In this document: one piece after another, positions 16,757-25,110 of the stretch | Position numbering within the stretch: the stretch's first letter is position 1 | How the letters are laid out: the number at the start of each line of letters is the position of its first letter | Virus record (IMG/VR): IMGVR_UViG_3300019888_000012 | Coordinates: 1 to 36,704 of that record | DNA length: 36,704 nucleotides | From: a virus | Strand: one strand, 5' to 3' | Made by a program: the position numbers and the translations under genes | Notes under the pieces: generated by a model | Seen by the model: the letters and a program-made list of their open reading frames with translations, nothing else | Database searches by the model: none | Told to the model about the DNA's origin: nothing

Positions 16757-17652
16757 TGCTGACCTTCAATAAACTTGCTGCCAGAACCTATGACATGGTG
16801 GGAACACCAAACGATGGGGGAGTGACCCAAGCCAATATCGCCCAGGACATCAACCAGGGTTTACGACTGTTCAAAAACGCCGCTCGACGCTACTGGACGC
16901 GCAAAGAAGTGACTGCCAGCCTCGTCAATGCACAGCAGGACTACCAACTGCCGGCCGACTTCGTGCGGGCGACAGAGGTAAAGATCACGGCTGGTGGCAT
17001 CGTCTACCCGCTGACTGAGGTACCAAGTGAACACAAGTGGAACGAACTGAATATCATCCCCGCTGTCACCATCTATATCCCGACAATGTTCTTCATTAAG
17101 GGGTTTAATGTTGTCTCTATCTGGCCTGCGCCCTCTACTAGTAACGTCGGCACTCTCAGCGTGTCTTACGAACCACGGCTACCCGATTACAGCCTTGCGG
17201 ACGTAACGGGTACTGCAAGCGTTTCTAACGGCTCGCAGACAGTCACAGATAGCAGTTCGAGCTTCACACAGAGCATGGTCAATGGGTGGTTCTCTGTTAC
17301 CGATGGCACGGGAGGCAACTGGTATCAGATCGCTTCCGTCGCTGACTCCTCGCACCTAACCCTTGCGAACTTCTATCAAGATCAGACCAACGCCAGCGCT
17401 CCATACATTATCGGTGCCGCCCCAGACATCCCAGAGGATTATCACATGGGACTTGTCTATTACGCCGCTTATCAGTTCTACCTCAAACGCAAGGACATCG
17501 CCAATGCTAACCAATACCTGAGTTTATTTCAGAATCTCCTCGACCAATACCAGGAGACGTATGCGGCTAAAACAACGGGCATCGTCTTTACTAAGCAGGC
17601 AGGTGATATTTACAACATATTTAATGTGCCCCCTACAGGGTTAAGCGGATAA
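16756..17652 (+). CDS. tail adaptor / head completion protein (putative)
   Basis: 298 aa. The N-terminus (NKLAARTYDMVGTPNDGGVT, then DINQGLRLFKNAARRYWTRK) and the segment with QQDYQLPADFVRATEVKI are typical of the adaptor proteins that attach below the portal in short-tailed phages. The C-terminal part has helical YHMGLVYYAAYQFYLKRKDI. It would link the portal to the tail hub. The start overlaps the fibre stop by one base. Identification is from remembered family patterns. Confidence 0.6.
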   Translation: MLTFNKLAARTYDMVGTPNDGGVTQANIAQDINQGLRLFKNAARRYWTRKEVTASLVNAQQDYQLPADFVRATEVKITAGGIVYPLTEVPSEHKWNELNIIPAVTIYIPTMFFIKGFNVVSIWPAPSTSNVGTLSVSYEPRLPDYSLADVTGTASVSNGSQTVTDSSSSFTQSMVNGWFSVTDGTGGNWYQIASVADSSHLTLANFYQDQTNASAPYIIGAAPDIPEDYHMGLVYYAAYQFYLKRKDIANANQYLSLFQNLLDQYQETYAAKTTGIVFTKQAGDIYNIFNVPPTGLSG

Positions 17653-17653
17653 T
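17648..17653 (+). promoter_or_regulatory. possible -10 box for leaderless tail gene
   Basis: GATAAT lies 7 nt before the ATG at 17660, which has no ribosome site. The placement matches the other leaderless starts, but the box lacks the TGn extension and an obvious -35, so this is weak. Confidence 0.3.
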
Positions 17654-17659
17654 CTTATT

Positions 17660-19723
17660 ATGGCGAAAGGTTCAGGTAATTCAAACAAGATTCAAGTCAA
17701 TACGAATTTTTTTACAGGTGGAACATCAATATCTAATAAGTTAGGTGTCGCCAATTCATTTTATAAATCTCGTAACCTTGATTTTCGTTCAGATCCGGCT
17801 CAAATGTCAGTATTACCAGCACCACGAGCACTTTCGAGTACGTTATCGGATCTTCCTCTTGCAATTGACCAAGACCTCAATGGAGTACGTTGGATGGCTG
17901 GGTCTGCCGGTTATATTTATAAGATAGATACTTCAAACAATATATCTGTTGAGGCGAAAATGTCCGAGAATGGTTCTGCTGGTATTCTTTACAACCAAGT
18001 CACCGATCAGTTATATATTCCTGGTCAAACAAGCGTCTCCATGTACGGACAAGTTACGACAGGCAATGTAGGGCAACCAGCATTTAGAAGTAATAATTTC
18101 GCACAATCAGTTTCTATCAATAATGGTACGACTCAGATATACGATCCTGACACAGCTAACTTTGATGGCGCGTTACGCTCACTTGCAACAACTTTAGGCG
18201 CGACGTTTGCTGTTCCAACCTCCCTATCTGAGGCGTCTGGTCAATTCTGCGTGTTTTCACCGGATATTGAACCGGGTTATTCTATTTCTGTTTACATCGC
18301 TACCAAGGGGACAGGTGACTATACGCTGACGCTTCACGATTCACAGAACAATAAATTAGCTTCTAAAACGTTGACCACTGCCAATGTTACATCAAATGCC
18401 CTCAATGAGTTTGTTTTTGGGTCACAGATTAGGGTTCTTGTTGGTGGTGGTATAGCATCGGGTGCTGCTAATTATCACTGGCATCTTACATCGACCGTTT
18501 CAGACGGTACAATAGCCGTTGTGCCCGTTTCTTATGGCTCTAGTGCGACGGGAGACTTCATGTCCGCTTATATGACTTGGAGCGCCTACAGGCTCGTTCA
18601 GACGACAAATGGATGGCATCCTACGGCATTATTCAATGTGGCGACGGGAACAGGCAATGGACAGGCTCTTTGCATAGGCAATGGCCAATATCTTTCAACG
18701 TATAATTTTTCTAATGACGCGGTTCCAGATAATAATTCATGGATTAGACATCAACTCGTTTTTAAAGCAGGATATGAGGTATGTGGACTAACGACCAATA
18801 ATAACCAATTAGTTATTGGTGTAGAGCGTCGAAGCAAAAATGCTTCCCGTAACTTTCAGGATGGAGCCTTGTATTTCTGGGATGGTACGACCCCTCAACC
18901 TACTTCTATCATTGACATCCCGATGGGCGCGCCCTACGGCCTTTATAGCATAAATAATGTGACTTATTTCACAGTCGCTGGTTCACTCTATGCATGGAGC
19001 GGGGGTACGACGGTCATTAAAGTCAGGAAAATAGCCTATCAGAATACCGATTTTTTAGGTACAGCCGATTCTACAATTGTTAACCCTAATATGTTTACCT
19101 CACGTTACAATATCCTTTTATTGGGATATCCATCTTCTACCACTAATTCTAATGTAGATTATGGGAACTGGTCATGGGGTGCAGTTGAAATGACATTCCC
19201 TAATTCATTTGGGTACTCGTATCAGCTATCAAACGGTATTTTAAACAACAATACCAATGGTATTACCAATTTACAGATCGGCATGAACCAGAACTTTGTC
19301 GATACGCTCTATACTTCGTGGTCATATACTCAAGGTGGAGTAACTAGTTATGGTATTGATGTTCTCGACAACACATCTGCTGCTGCGCGAACGGGTACAT
19401 GGGAGTCTCTCATTTTTGATGGTGGGTCACGTTTTAAACAAAAATATGCCAACAGGGTAAAGATTAGTTTCACAGCGTTGCCTGCTGGTTCAACGGTAAC
19501 ACCTTATTATAAACTTGATAGAGGTAGTAAAGTGACCCAGTCTTCTATTAATACAACAAGTGCAACCAACGCGCTCATAGAAGTAAATACACGTTTCCAT
19601 GAAATATCATATGGATTTGACTTTACGCTCCCAACAAATATCACTGCGCCACCAAACTTTACGGGTGTTACACTAGAAGTAGACCCAACAATGGGTGAAG
19701 TCGAAGTAGCACCAGATAACTAG
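17660..19723 (+). CDS. large tail protein, probable tail hub or nozzle
   Basis: 687 aa and continuous, directly after the adaptor gene. The N-terminus (NKIQVNTNFFTGGTSISNKL, then FRSDPAQMSVLP) and repeated strand-rich blocks with Trp-Asp (LYFWDGTTPQPTSI) suggest a beta-propeller-like fold, as in the tail hub or nozzle proteins of short-tailed phages. Codon use is more A+T-rich than in the fibre genes on both sides. There is no ribosome site; see the -10-like GATAAT 7 nt upstream. No catalytic motif is seen. Confidence 0.5.
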   Translation: MAKGSGNSNKIQVNTNFFTGGTSISNKLGVANSFYKSRNLDFRSDPAQMSVLPAPRALSSTLSDLPLAIDQDLNGVRWMAGSAGYIYKIDTSNNISVEAKMSENGSAGILYNQVTDQLYIPGQTSVSMYGQVTTGNVGQPAFRSNNFAQSVSINNGTTQIYDPDTANFDGALRSLATTLGATFAVPTSLSEASGQFCVFSPDIEPGYSISVYIATKGTGDYTLTLHDSQNNKLASKTLTTANVTSNALNEFVFGSQIRVLVGGGIASGAANYHWHLTSTVSDGTIAVVPVSYGSSATGDFMSAYMTWSAYRLVQTTNGWHPTALFNVATGTGNGQALCIGNGQYLSTYNFSNDAVPDNNSWIRHQLVFKAGYEVCGLTTNNNQLVIGVERRSKNASRNFQDGALYFWDGTTPQPTSIIDIPMGAPYGLYSINNVTYFTVAGSLYAWSGGTTVIKVRKIAYQNTDFLGTADSTIVNPNMFTSRYNILLLGYPSSTTNSNVDYGNWSWGAVEMTFPNSFGYSYQLSNGILNNNTNGITNLQIGMNQNFVDTLYTSWSYTQGGVTSYGIDVLDNTSAAARTGTWESLIFDGGSRFKQKYANRVKISFTALPAGSTVTPYYKLDRGSKVTQSSINTTSATNALIEVNTRFHEISYGFDFTLPTNITAPPNFTGVTLEVDPTMGEVEVAPDN

Positions 19724-19731
19724 GAGATATC

Positions 19732-20061
19732 ATGTACGAAGATGGCGGGTTTCAATCTCAGATATCAGCAAATGTTCCTAATGCTAGCATGATGATGATG
19801 GCCTATTCCTCGACCTTTGGTAATGTTAACTTTATGATCCAGCCCGCAACTAAGGGTGAGATACAGGAGGGGTTTACAACGATACCTTATTTATCTTTAG
19901 AAGCACTCTTATATAATGGTCAAATGTCCAATCAGACTGTTGCCCCGCGCCAGATCCAGACGGGCTCCACTGCTGGTACACAGAATCTGCAGGGAGGCAC
20001 TACTGTGACCGATTCAAATGGTAATATCAGGGTAGCGATGGGTACGACAGGTGGCTACTAA
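19732..20061 (+). CDS. hypothetical structural protein, 109 aa
   Basis: TAGGAGATATC precedes the ATG. The protein has a Met-rich stretch (NASMMMMAYSSTF) and a Gly/Thr/Asn-rich C-terminus, with no recognised domain. It overlaps the next start by 11 nt and belongs to the same late unit as the tail hub. Confidence 0.6.
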   Translation: MYEDGGFQSQISANVPNASMMMMAYSSTFGNVNFMIQPATKGEIQEGFTTIPYLSLEALLYNGQMSNQTVAPRQIQTGSTAGTQNLQGGTTVTDSNGNIRVAMGTTGGY

Positions 20062-20896
20062 ATCCGGAGGAATACGAGTAACACAGATTGGCGTTAGTGA
20101 CCCTTATGCCGCCGATTATCAATATGTCTTCAATTCAGATTGGCCATCTCTTGCGATAGCCTTCGAGGCGCGTGTTGATGTCGCTTATCTGGCGACTGTG
20201 ACTGTCCCCCATAATCTTGGTTTCTATCCGCTCGTTATGGGTTGGTCGATTCTGAACGGTGTTAGCATCGGCAGGACGTTTGGCGTGTCCGGTAACCTGT
20301 CCGGCCCCCAGAATGATGTGGCACTGACGTTTGATAACAACAATATTTATCTCAGGAATAATGGTATATATAACCAGGTCACGTATACGGTCAGCATCAA
20401 GTGCTACAACGTCGATATCTCAAAGGGAGTCGATTACACACTGCCACAGTTCCCGACGGTAAAGACGGGATATGACCCAACCACGGGAATAAAGGTGAAT
20501 AAGTACAACAAGAGCATGGCATCGAATGACCTACGTGACTACATCCTCCACTCGCGTGCTCAGTCGCCCGCTGTCTTGTCGATCGTCACTCAGGTCAGCA
20601 CCAACAATCTCGGCGGTAAGTTTATCGGCTATAACAACCCTGTCGGCTATACGCCATGGGTGCTTGCCTTTGTTGGCGGTCCAGGGCAGAAACAGACCTA
20701 TCAGCCACTCGCACCAGGTGCACAACAGAGCGGGTACCTCTTCGGGATAGACAGTGCATCACAGGCTGTTTCTAACGGTGTAACCCAGGCTCGGCTTACC
20801 AGCACTTTTTTGTCATTTCCTAATAACAACTTCGGCAGTCTTGTAGTTCTTCGCGACCCATTGGTCGTAGCCAACACTTTGCAGGTAACGTACTGA
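20051..20896 (+). CDS. structural protein, 281 aa, GTG start
   Basis: The GTG at 20051 lies inside the preceding gene, suggesting coupled translation. The product is rich in Tyr, Asn, Gly and Val with many strands (ATVTVPHNLGFYPLVMGWSI, QVTYTVSIKCYNVDIS). It shares a general style with the following 171-aa protein (both have a hydrophobic segment with a Tyr or Phe, Pro and Val/Leu cluster). Tail or fibre-associated role inferred from position. Confidence 0.55.
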   Translation: MATKSGGIRVTQIGVSDPYAADYQYVFNSDWPSLAIAFEARVDVAYLATVTVPHNLGFYPLVMGWSILNGVSIGRTFGVSGNLSGPQNDVALTFDNNNIYLRNNGIYNQVTYTVSIKCYNVDISKGVDYTLPQFPTVKTGYDPTTGIKVNKYNKSMASNDLRDYILHSRAQSPAVLSIVTQVSTNNLGGKFIGYNNPVGYTPWVLAFVGGPGQKQTYQPLAPGAQQSGYLFGIDSASQAVSNGVTQARLTSTFLSFPNNNFGSLVVLRDPLVVANTLQVTY

Positions 20897-21411
20897 TGGG
20901 CAAGAATGGTCCAATATCAGTATCAGCACCGGGTACATCCTTGACCACTGCGTCCGGCCAGAATGTCACGTTTAGCACGCGCTATCCCTTTGCTAAACTC
21001 GATTCAACTAGCAAGAATAGTTTCCAGGTTATTACACTCCTGTTCAACCGTGAACCACCAAACCCGGCGCCGAGTCCAGGAAACACTGGGACAACGCGCA
21101 CATTGGTCTATAGCTTTACCCATGGCTACACGTATATTCCCTCAACCTGGTTCTTGGTATCACTCGACAACTTCACGACCGTATTGGGGTCTGAAGGTGT
21201 ATGGATACTCGGGAGTGCCTCGGGCGTCTCGCCAGCCTCGGCAACGTTCGAGGTTGATGTGGATGCAACTAGTGTGAATTTCTACGTCAAGAAGACGTGG
21301 ACTAACGATGGTATTACGCCAACACCTAGTGTGATCGGCTTTTTCGTGACGGTTCGCGCCTATATTTTCGTGGAGGATTTAACGGCTACATCCGTGCCGA
21401 GTCAGGCTTGA
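20896..21411 (+). CDS. structural protein, 171 aa
   Basis: The ATG at 20896 shares a base with the previous stop (TGATG). The protein is strand-rich (TLVYSFTHGYTYIPSTWFLV, then SATFEVDVDATSVNFYVKKT) and looks like a relative of the N-terminal half of the previous product, perhaps an old duplication. No function is recognised. It ends just before late promoter module E. Confidence 0.55.
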   Translation: MGKNGPISVSAPGTSLTTASGQNVTFSTRYPFAKLDSTSKNSFQVITLLFNREPPNPAPSPGNTGTTRTLVYSFTHGYTYIPSTWFLVSLDNFTTVLGSEGVWILGSASGVSPASATFEVDVDATSVNFYVKKTWTNDGITPTPSVIGFFVTVRAYIFVEDLTATSVPSQA

Positions 21412-21425
21412 TTTATTATCTTATA

Positions 21426-21487
21426 TGCTATAATTATCCCATAAGGTAATAAGCCGCTGACAGGCGGTTTTTTTGTTTACAAAGGAA
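21426..21487 (+). promoter_or_regulatory. late promoter-hairpin-RBS module E (internal virion proteins)
   Basis: Extended -10 TGC-TATAAT (box 21429-21434) is the best match to consensus in the set. Predicted +1 is A21441 on AUAAGG. Stem AAGCCGC / GCGGTTT (21451-21470) runs into seven T residues. AAAGGAAA near 21481-21488 is the ribosome site for the ATG at 21495. Confidence 0.75.
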
Positions 21488-21494
21488 ATAAGAT

Positions 21495-22439
21495 ATGGCC
21501 GGATTACCCTCAATAGACCAAATGCAAGCGACTGCCTACCAACAGGATAGGGATTTGCAGGGTTTCTATAATCAAAATGCCACTAATGCCACTAATCAGT
21601 ATAACCAGTCACGGGATAGTGCCAATCAGGCCCAGTCGCAGTTGCAAGACTTCACAAAGAATATGCAGTCAGGTACTGATATTTACGCCCAGCAACTTGG
21701 AAAAGCTAATCAAAATGCCGGTTATGATGTTAATAATCTTAATCAGGCACAGAATCAAGTATCTCAATTAACTGGTATTCTTGGTGGACTCCCACGGGCT
21801 ATCCAGGCTTCCAACGCGAACTATGGTGCTACGGCCGGAAATGTCGCTAACCAATACGCAACGACAGGTGCTAATCTTAATCAATCACTTCAACTAGCTA
21901 ATCAAAACGCTCAAAATCAACTCGCTAAACAAGCGGGTGGCCTTTCAGGCGCTCAAGCAGCTACTACGGCGGGCGTTCAAACACAGGATCAACAGAGACA
22001 GGGCTATGCCGCTGCCGCTGCCAATGCCTCAAATATCATGGCTACGGCACAGACACAAATGGATGCGATGGTCAAGGCGCAACAGAATGGTCAGCAACTT
22101 ACCGCACAAGATCAGGCCACGTTCGGTCAACTACGTGCTGCCTATGCTTCTGCCGCTCAAGCCTATGCAGCGGCAAATCTGGCAAACAAACAAGCTGCCG
22201 GGCAAGACCTCACGAACCAACAGACACAGAACTACATGGGTTCACAGTCCTATCAGAACCAACTTAGGTATGGCAATCCGCAGGGTGCTCAACCCAGTGC
22301 GCCCGTTCAGAATGCTACCGCCTCTAATAACGCCAGTGGCGGTAACCCGATTGGCAACGCATGGAACTGGCTGACTACGCCTAATCACGCTATTAACGAC
22401 CCCCTTAACTGGCTGGCGGGTAAGGTAGGTATTCACTAA
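21495..22439 (+). CDS. internal virion protein, Gln/Ala/Asn-rich, 314 aa
   Basis: Very rich in Gln, Ala and Asn, with long helical, repeat-like stretches (NATNQYNQSRDSANQAQSQL, QLTAQDQATFGQLRAAYASA). Internal core or ejection proteins of short-tailed phages have this composition and lie after the tail genes. It would be packed in the head and released into the cell on infection. The C-terminal region (NAWNWLTTPN) is conserved-looking. Its stop overlaps the next start (TAATG). Confidence 0.6.
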   Translation: MAGLPSIDQMQATAYQQDRDLQGFYNQNATNATNQYNQSRDSANQAQSQLQDFTKNMQSGTDIYAQQLGKANQNAGYDVNNLNQAQNQVSQLTGILGGLPRAIQASNANYGATAGNVANQYATTGANLNQSLQLANQNAQNQLAKQAGGLSGAQAATTAGVQTQDQQRQGYAAAAANASNIMATAQTQMDAMVKAQQNGQQLTAQDQATFGQLRAAYASAAQAYAAANLANKQAAGQDLTNQQTQNYMGSQSYQNQLRYGNPQGAQPSAPVQNATASNNASGGNPIGNAWNWLTTPNHAINDPLNWLAGKVGIH

Positions 22440-24376
22440 TGCAGCCTGCCCAAGCACAACCGGATCCCAATCAGTTCGGGGATTACTCAGATTGGGCTAA
22501 AGAGAACCTCGCAAAAGGTGTATCTACTGACACACTTAACCAGACGCTCCAACAGCATCAAGCACAACCAGAAAATCAGCCGAAACAATCTGGTGATCTC
22601 TGGTCTACCGTTGGGGGTATTGCACTCCCGGTATTAGGTGCTCTACTGGCACCCGAGACGGGAGGTGCCTCACTTCTTGCGAGTACGGCACTTTCAGGAC
22701 TCGGTGGCATGGCTGGTAAGGCAGTGGACAAAGCGGCCGCCGGTGAAAATCCTGTAGGCGAAGATCTAATCGGTGCTGGTCTTACAAATGCCGTTGGTAA
22801 CCTCGTTGGTGGCGGACTCGCTAAGGGTGCTGGCGCAATTGCGCAAGGGGTTGTAAAACCCGCAGCCGATAAAGTAGCTGCCTCTCTTGTCGAGGGACAG
22901 GGGAAAGGTGCGCTTGATAACGCCACCGCGCAGTATCTTTATAAGAACGGCGTGACTGATCTCAGACAAATGGGTGATATTCATCCTGTCGTTACGGGTC
23001 AAGAGGGAGCACTCACTAATGCTGTTAATAACTCTCTTCGCAATGCAGCAGATGAGGGTACTCGGCTTGATCTTAGTAGCCTTACTCCAGCAGCGAAGGG
23101 TTTGCCCGGAGAAACAGTGTTAGGTGCTGTTAGAGATGCCGGTATAGCTGGTGATTCTAATTCCGTAAAAAGTGTTCAAGAATTCGTTCAGGGTCAATTA
23201 GAAAAATACAATCAGGGTGCGATTACTCGTGTTCCTGTCAAGGGAGGCGGTACACTAGATAGTTTTGATAATGGGGTTTTAAATGCCCAGCACCCTCTCG
23301 ACGCCCTCAATATGACTAAGGCGATGGATTCACGGGCTGCAGACTGGATAAAATCGTCGTCACCGAATATTCAGGCACAGGGTAAAGCTCTTCGCAATAT
23401 ATCTAATACTGTCAAAGATGGGCTTTATGGTGAAGGCACGAGCATAGGAAAAACGGGGATTACTGATCAGGTGCGCCAAACTGCCATTGATGAGCTTGCC
23501 CCGCTCAGAGAGATTAATCCGACCTACTACGAGGCCAAGGTGAACGAGGTGAACGGTGCCAATACTCTTGCCGATCTACGAACAGCCCAAAAACCCGAGG
23601 TAATCGCCAACCAAGCACTCGATGCCGCAAACCATGCCGCCAATACAAGTGGTGGTACTGATATATCTAACCTATTTAAGGTTGGTGCACCTATCGCTGG
23701 GATGTCTGTCGGTGGCCCACTCGGGCTTGCAGCCGGGCTTGTTGCCCCCAAGGTATTAGGATCTAATGCCGCTAACGTCACTGGGGCTGGGACACTTTCC
23801 AAGTTATCTAATGTTATTGGTAACGAAAAAGCTGGCAAGGTCATGAATACTTTAGGGCGTATGGGAGGCGTCGTTGCTGCAAATGTTCCAAGTATGGGCG
23901 CAGCACCGACAAACCAATCAGTATTGGGAGGATTACCATCAAATCAAGGAGAAACGAGTATGAATCAAACGCAACCGAGCCAATTAAAAACCATCCTAGA
24001 TGCAATGCAAGCGCAAGCCGTGCTAGCGCCACAACTTAATCCAAATGCCACATCATTCCTGTCTTCATTCGCCCCACAATTACAGAAAAATGCCCTAGTC
24101 CAGAATGCCACCGAGGCACTTCCTGCCGGGTTTGGTAATGCTGGAGGCGCACAGGGCGCTAGCGGCATAGGCAGTGTACTCTCAGGTCTCGTTCCTGGGA
24201 CCGCTGCAAATGCCTACCAGGGAGAATCTACCGCACTTGCTGCACAACTCGGTCAAGCTCTTGGCATATCTCCGGAGGCCGCTCAGAATCTATTACCGGG
24301 ACTATTACAAAGCACTGGGACGGCCGGTCAACGCCAAAATGTCCTTGGCGGTCTTACTGGTGCGTTGCCTAGCTAG
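22439..24376 (+). CDS. large internal virion (ejection) protein, 645 aa
   Basis: The N-terminus has DYSDWAKENLAKGVSTDTLN, then a hydrophobic glycine-rich segment (IALPVLGALLAPETGGASLL), helical blocks, and a second glycine/alanine-rich hydrophobic segment around residue 420 (VGAPIAGMSVGGPLGLAAGL). Such Gly-zipper segments are typical of ejected proteins that enter host membranes. The C-terminus is Ala/Gln-rich. It pairs with the gene before it. The stop overlaps the convergent minus-strand stop by 4 nt, with no terminator between. Confidence 0.6.
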   Translation: MQPAQAQPDPNQFGDYSDWAKENLAKGVSTDTLNQTLQQHQAQPENQPKQSGDLWSTVGGIALPVLGALLAPETGGASLLASTALSGLGGMAGKAVDKAAAGENPVGEDLIGAGLTNAVGNLVGGGLAKGAGAIAQGVVKPAADKVAASLVEGQGKGALDNATAQYLYKNGVTDLRQMGDIHPVVTGQEGALTNAVNNSLRNAADEGTRLDLSSLTPAAKGLPGETVLGAVRDAGIAGDSNSVKSVQEFVQGQLEKYNQGAITRVPVKGGGTLDSFDNGVLNAQHPLDALNMTKAMDSRAADWIKSSSPNIQAQGKALRNISNTVKDGLYGEGTSIGKTGITDQVRQTAIDELAPLREINPTYYEAKVNEVNGANTLADLRTAQKPEVIANQALDAANHAANTSGGTDISNLFKVGAPIAGMSVGGPLGLAAGLVAPKVLGSNAANVTGAGTLSKLSNVIGNEKAGKVMNTLGRMGGVVAANVPSMGAAPTNQSVLGGLPSNQGETSMNQTQPSQLKTILDAMQAQAVLAPQLNPNATSFLSSFAPQLQKNALVQNATEALPAGFGNAGGAQGASGIGSVLSGLVPGTAANAYQGESTALAAQLGQALGISPEAAQNLLPGLLQSTGTAGQRQNVLGGLTGALPS

Positions 24377-24624
24377 TCTTTTACCCGTTTAATAGTTAGT
24401 TCCTTTTTCGGATCTTTTAGATCAATAGTAAATTCCAGTTTGTCGCTGGGTAGATAACCCAACCTAACAGCTAGTTGCTGCAGGTAGTTAGTTTTAAGTT
24501 GATCGTGGTAATACACAAATGACCGCTGAACAGTGTCGAGGTCGTTCAGATATCCCATTTCAACATCATCAATAATATATTTCTTGTCTGTTTCGGCTAG
24601 TTTCTTTTTAATCTTGTTGCTCAT
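24373..24624 (-). CDS. hypothetical protein, 83 aa
   Basis: Last gene of the minus-strand GroES-GroEL unit, coupled by overlap with the gene before it. It is basic at the N-terminus and ends in a charged strand-like segment (KKELTIKRVKD). No domain is recognised. Its stop lies within the 3' end of the plus-strand internal virion gene. Confidence 0.6.
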   Translation of the reverse strand: MSNKIKKKLAETDKKYIIDDVEMGYLNDLDTVQRSFVYYHDQLKTNYLQQLAVRLGYLPSDKLEFTIDLKDPKKELTIKRVKD

Positions 24625-24869
24625 AACTCCCTTTGCGCCCTTTCTATTACCCCTTTACCAAAATACTTTTTGGATTGTTCGGGATAGGTTTTGATAAACT
24701 CTGAGTTGGCTTTACCGTTTTTATAAGGTTGGATGATCTCTTTTGCAAATTCTTTTCGTTCCATGTCGTGACGGTATTCTTTATGAGTAGAATTGACATC
24801 GAAGCCCATTGCTTTATCTTCGCCACGGTGGTACTTTCCGTCTGTACCGATATAGCCTGTCGTTTTCAT
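24621..24869 (-). CDS. hypothetical protein, 82 aa
   Basis: Overlaps both neighbours by 4 nt (ATGA). The product is polar and basic (MKTTGYIGTDGKYHRGEDKA at the start, NSEFIKTYPEQSKKYFGKGV near the end). I do not recognise a fold. It is co-transcribed with the chaperonin genes, so it could be a late or assembly-related accessory. Confidence 0.6.
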   Translation of the reverse strand: MKTTGYIGTDGKYHRGEDKAMGFDVNSTHKEYRHDMERKEFAKEIIQPYKNGKANSEFIKTYPEQSKKYFGKGVIERAQREL

Positions 24870-25108
24870 AAGTTCCGTATTGCCTCCTGTTCTTCTCGGT
24901 CTATCTGGTCGGGTGTCTTAGGGGTGACGATAGCCGATAACTCGTTTACATCAGCATAGCCGGGGCGCTTTGGAGTGATTACTTGTGCTGGTGGTTCGGG
25001 GTCACGGTTCCAAATGTCGTTTAGCTTGACCGTTATCCAGTGGATGTATAGACCTATTTGGATACCTACGGTGAGTCCTAGAATTAATCCAACAGCTAAA
25101 AGCAACAC
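24866..25108 (-). CDS. small membrane protein, 80 aa
   Basis: One N-terminal membrane segment (LLLAVGLILGLTVGIQIGLY) is followed by a polar, Pro- and acid-rich tail of about 45 residues (RDPEPPAQVITPKRPGYADV). Single-pass topology with the tail probably cytoplasmic. It starts 2 nt downstream of the GroEL stop. Function unknown. Confidence 0.6.
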   Translation of the reverse strand: MLLLAVGLILGLTVGIQIGLYIHWITVKLNDIWNRDPEPPAQVITPKRPGYADVNELSAIVTPKTPDQIDREEQEAIRNL

Positions 25109-25110
25109 AT

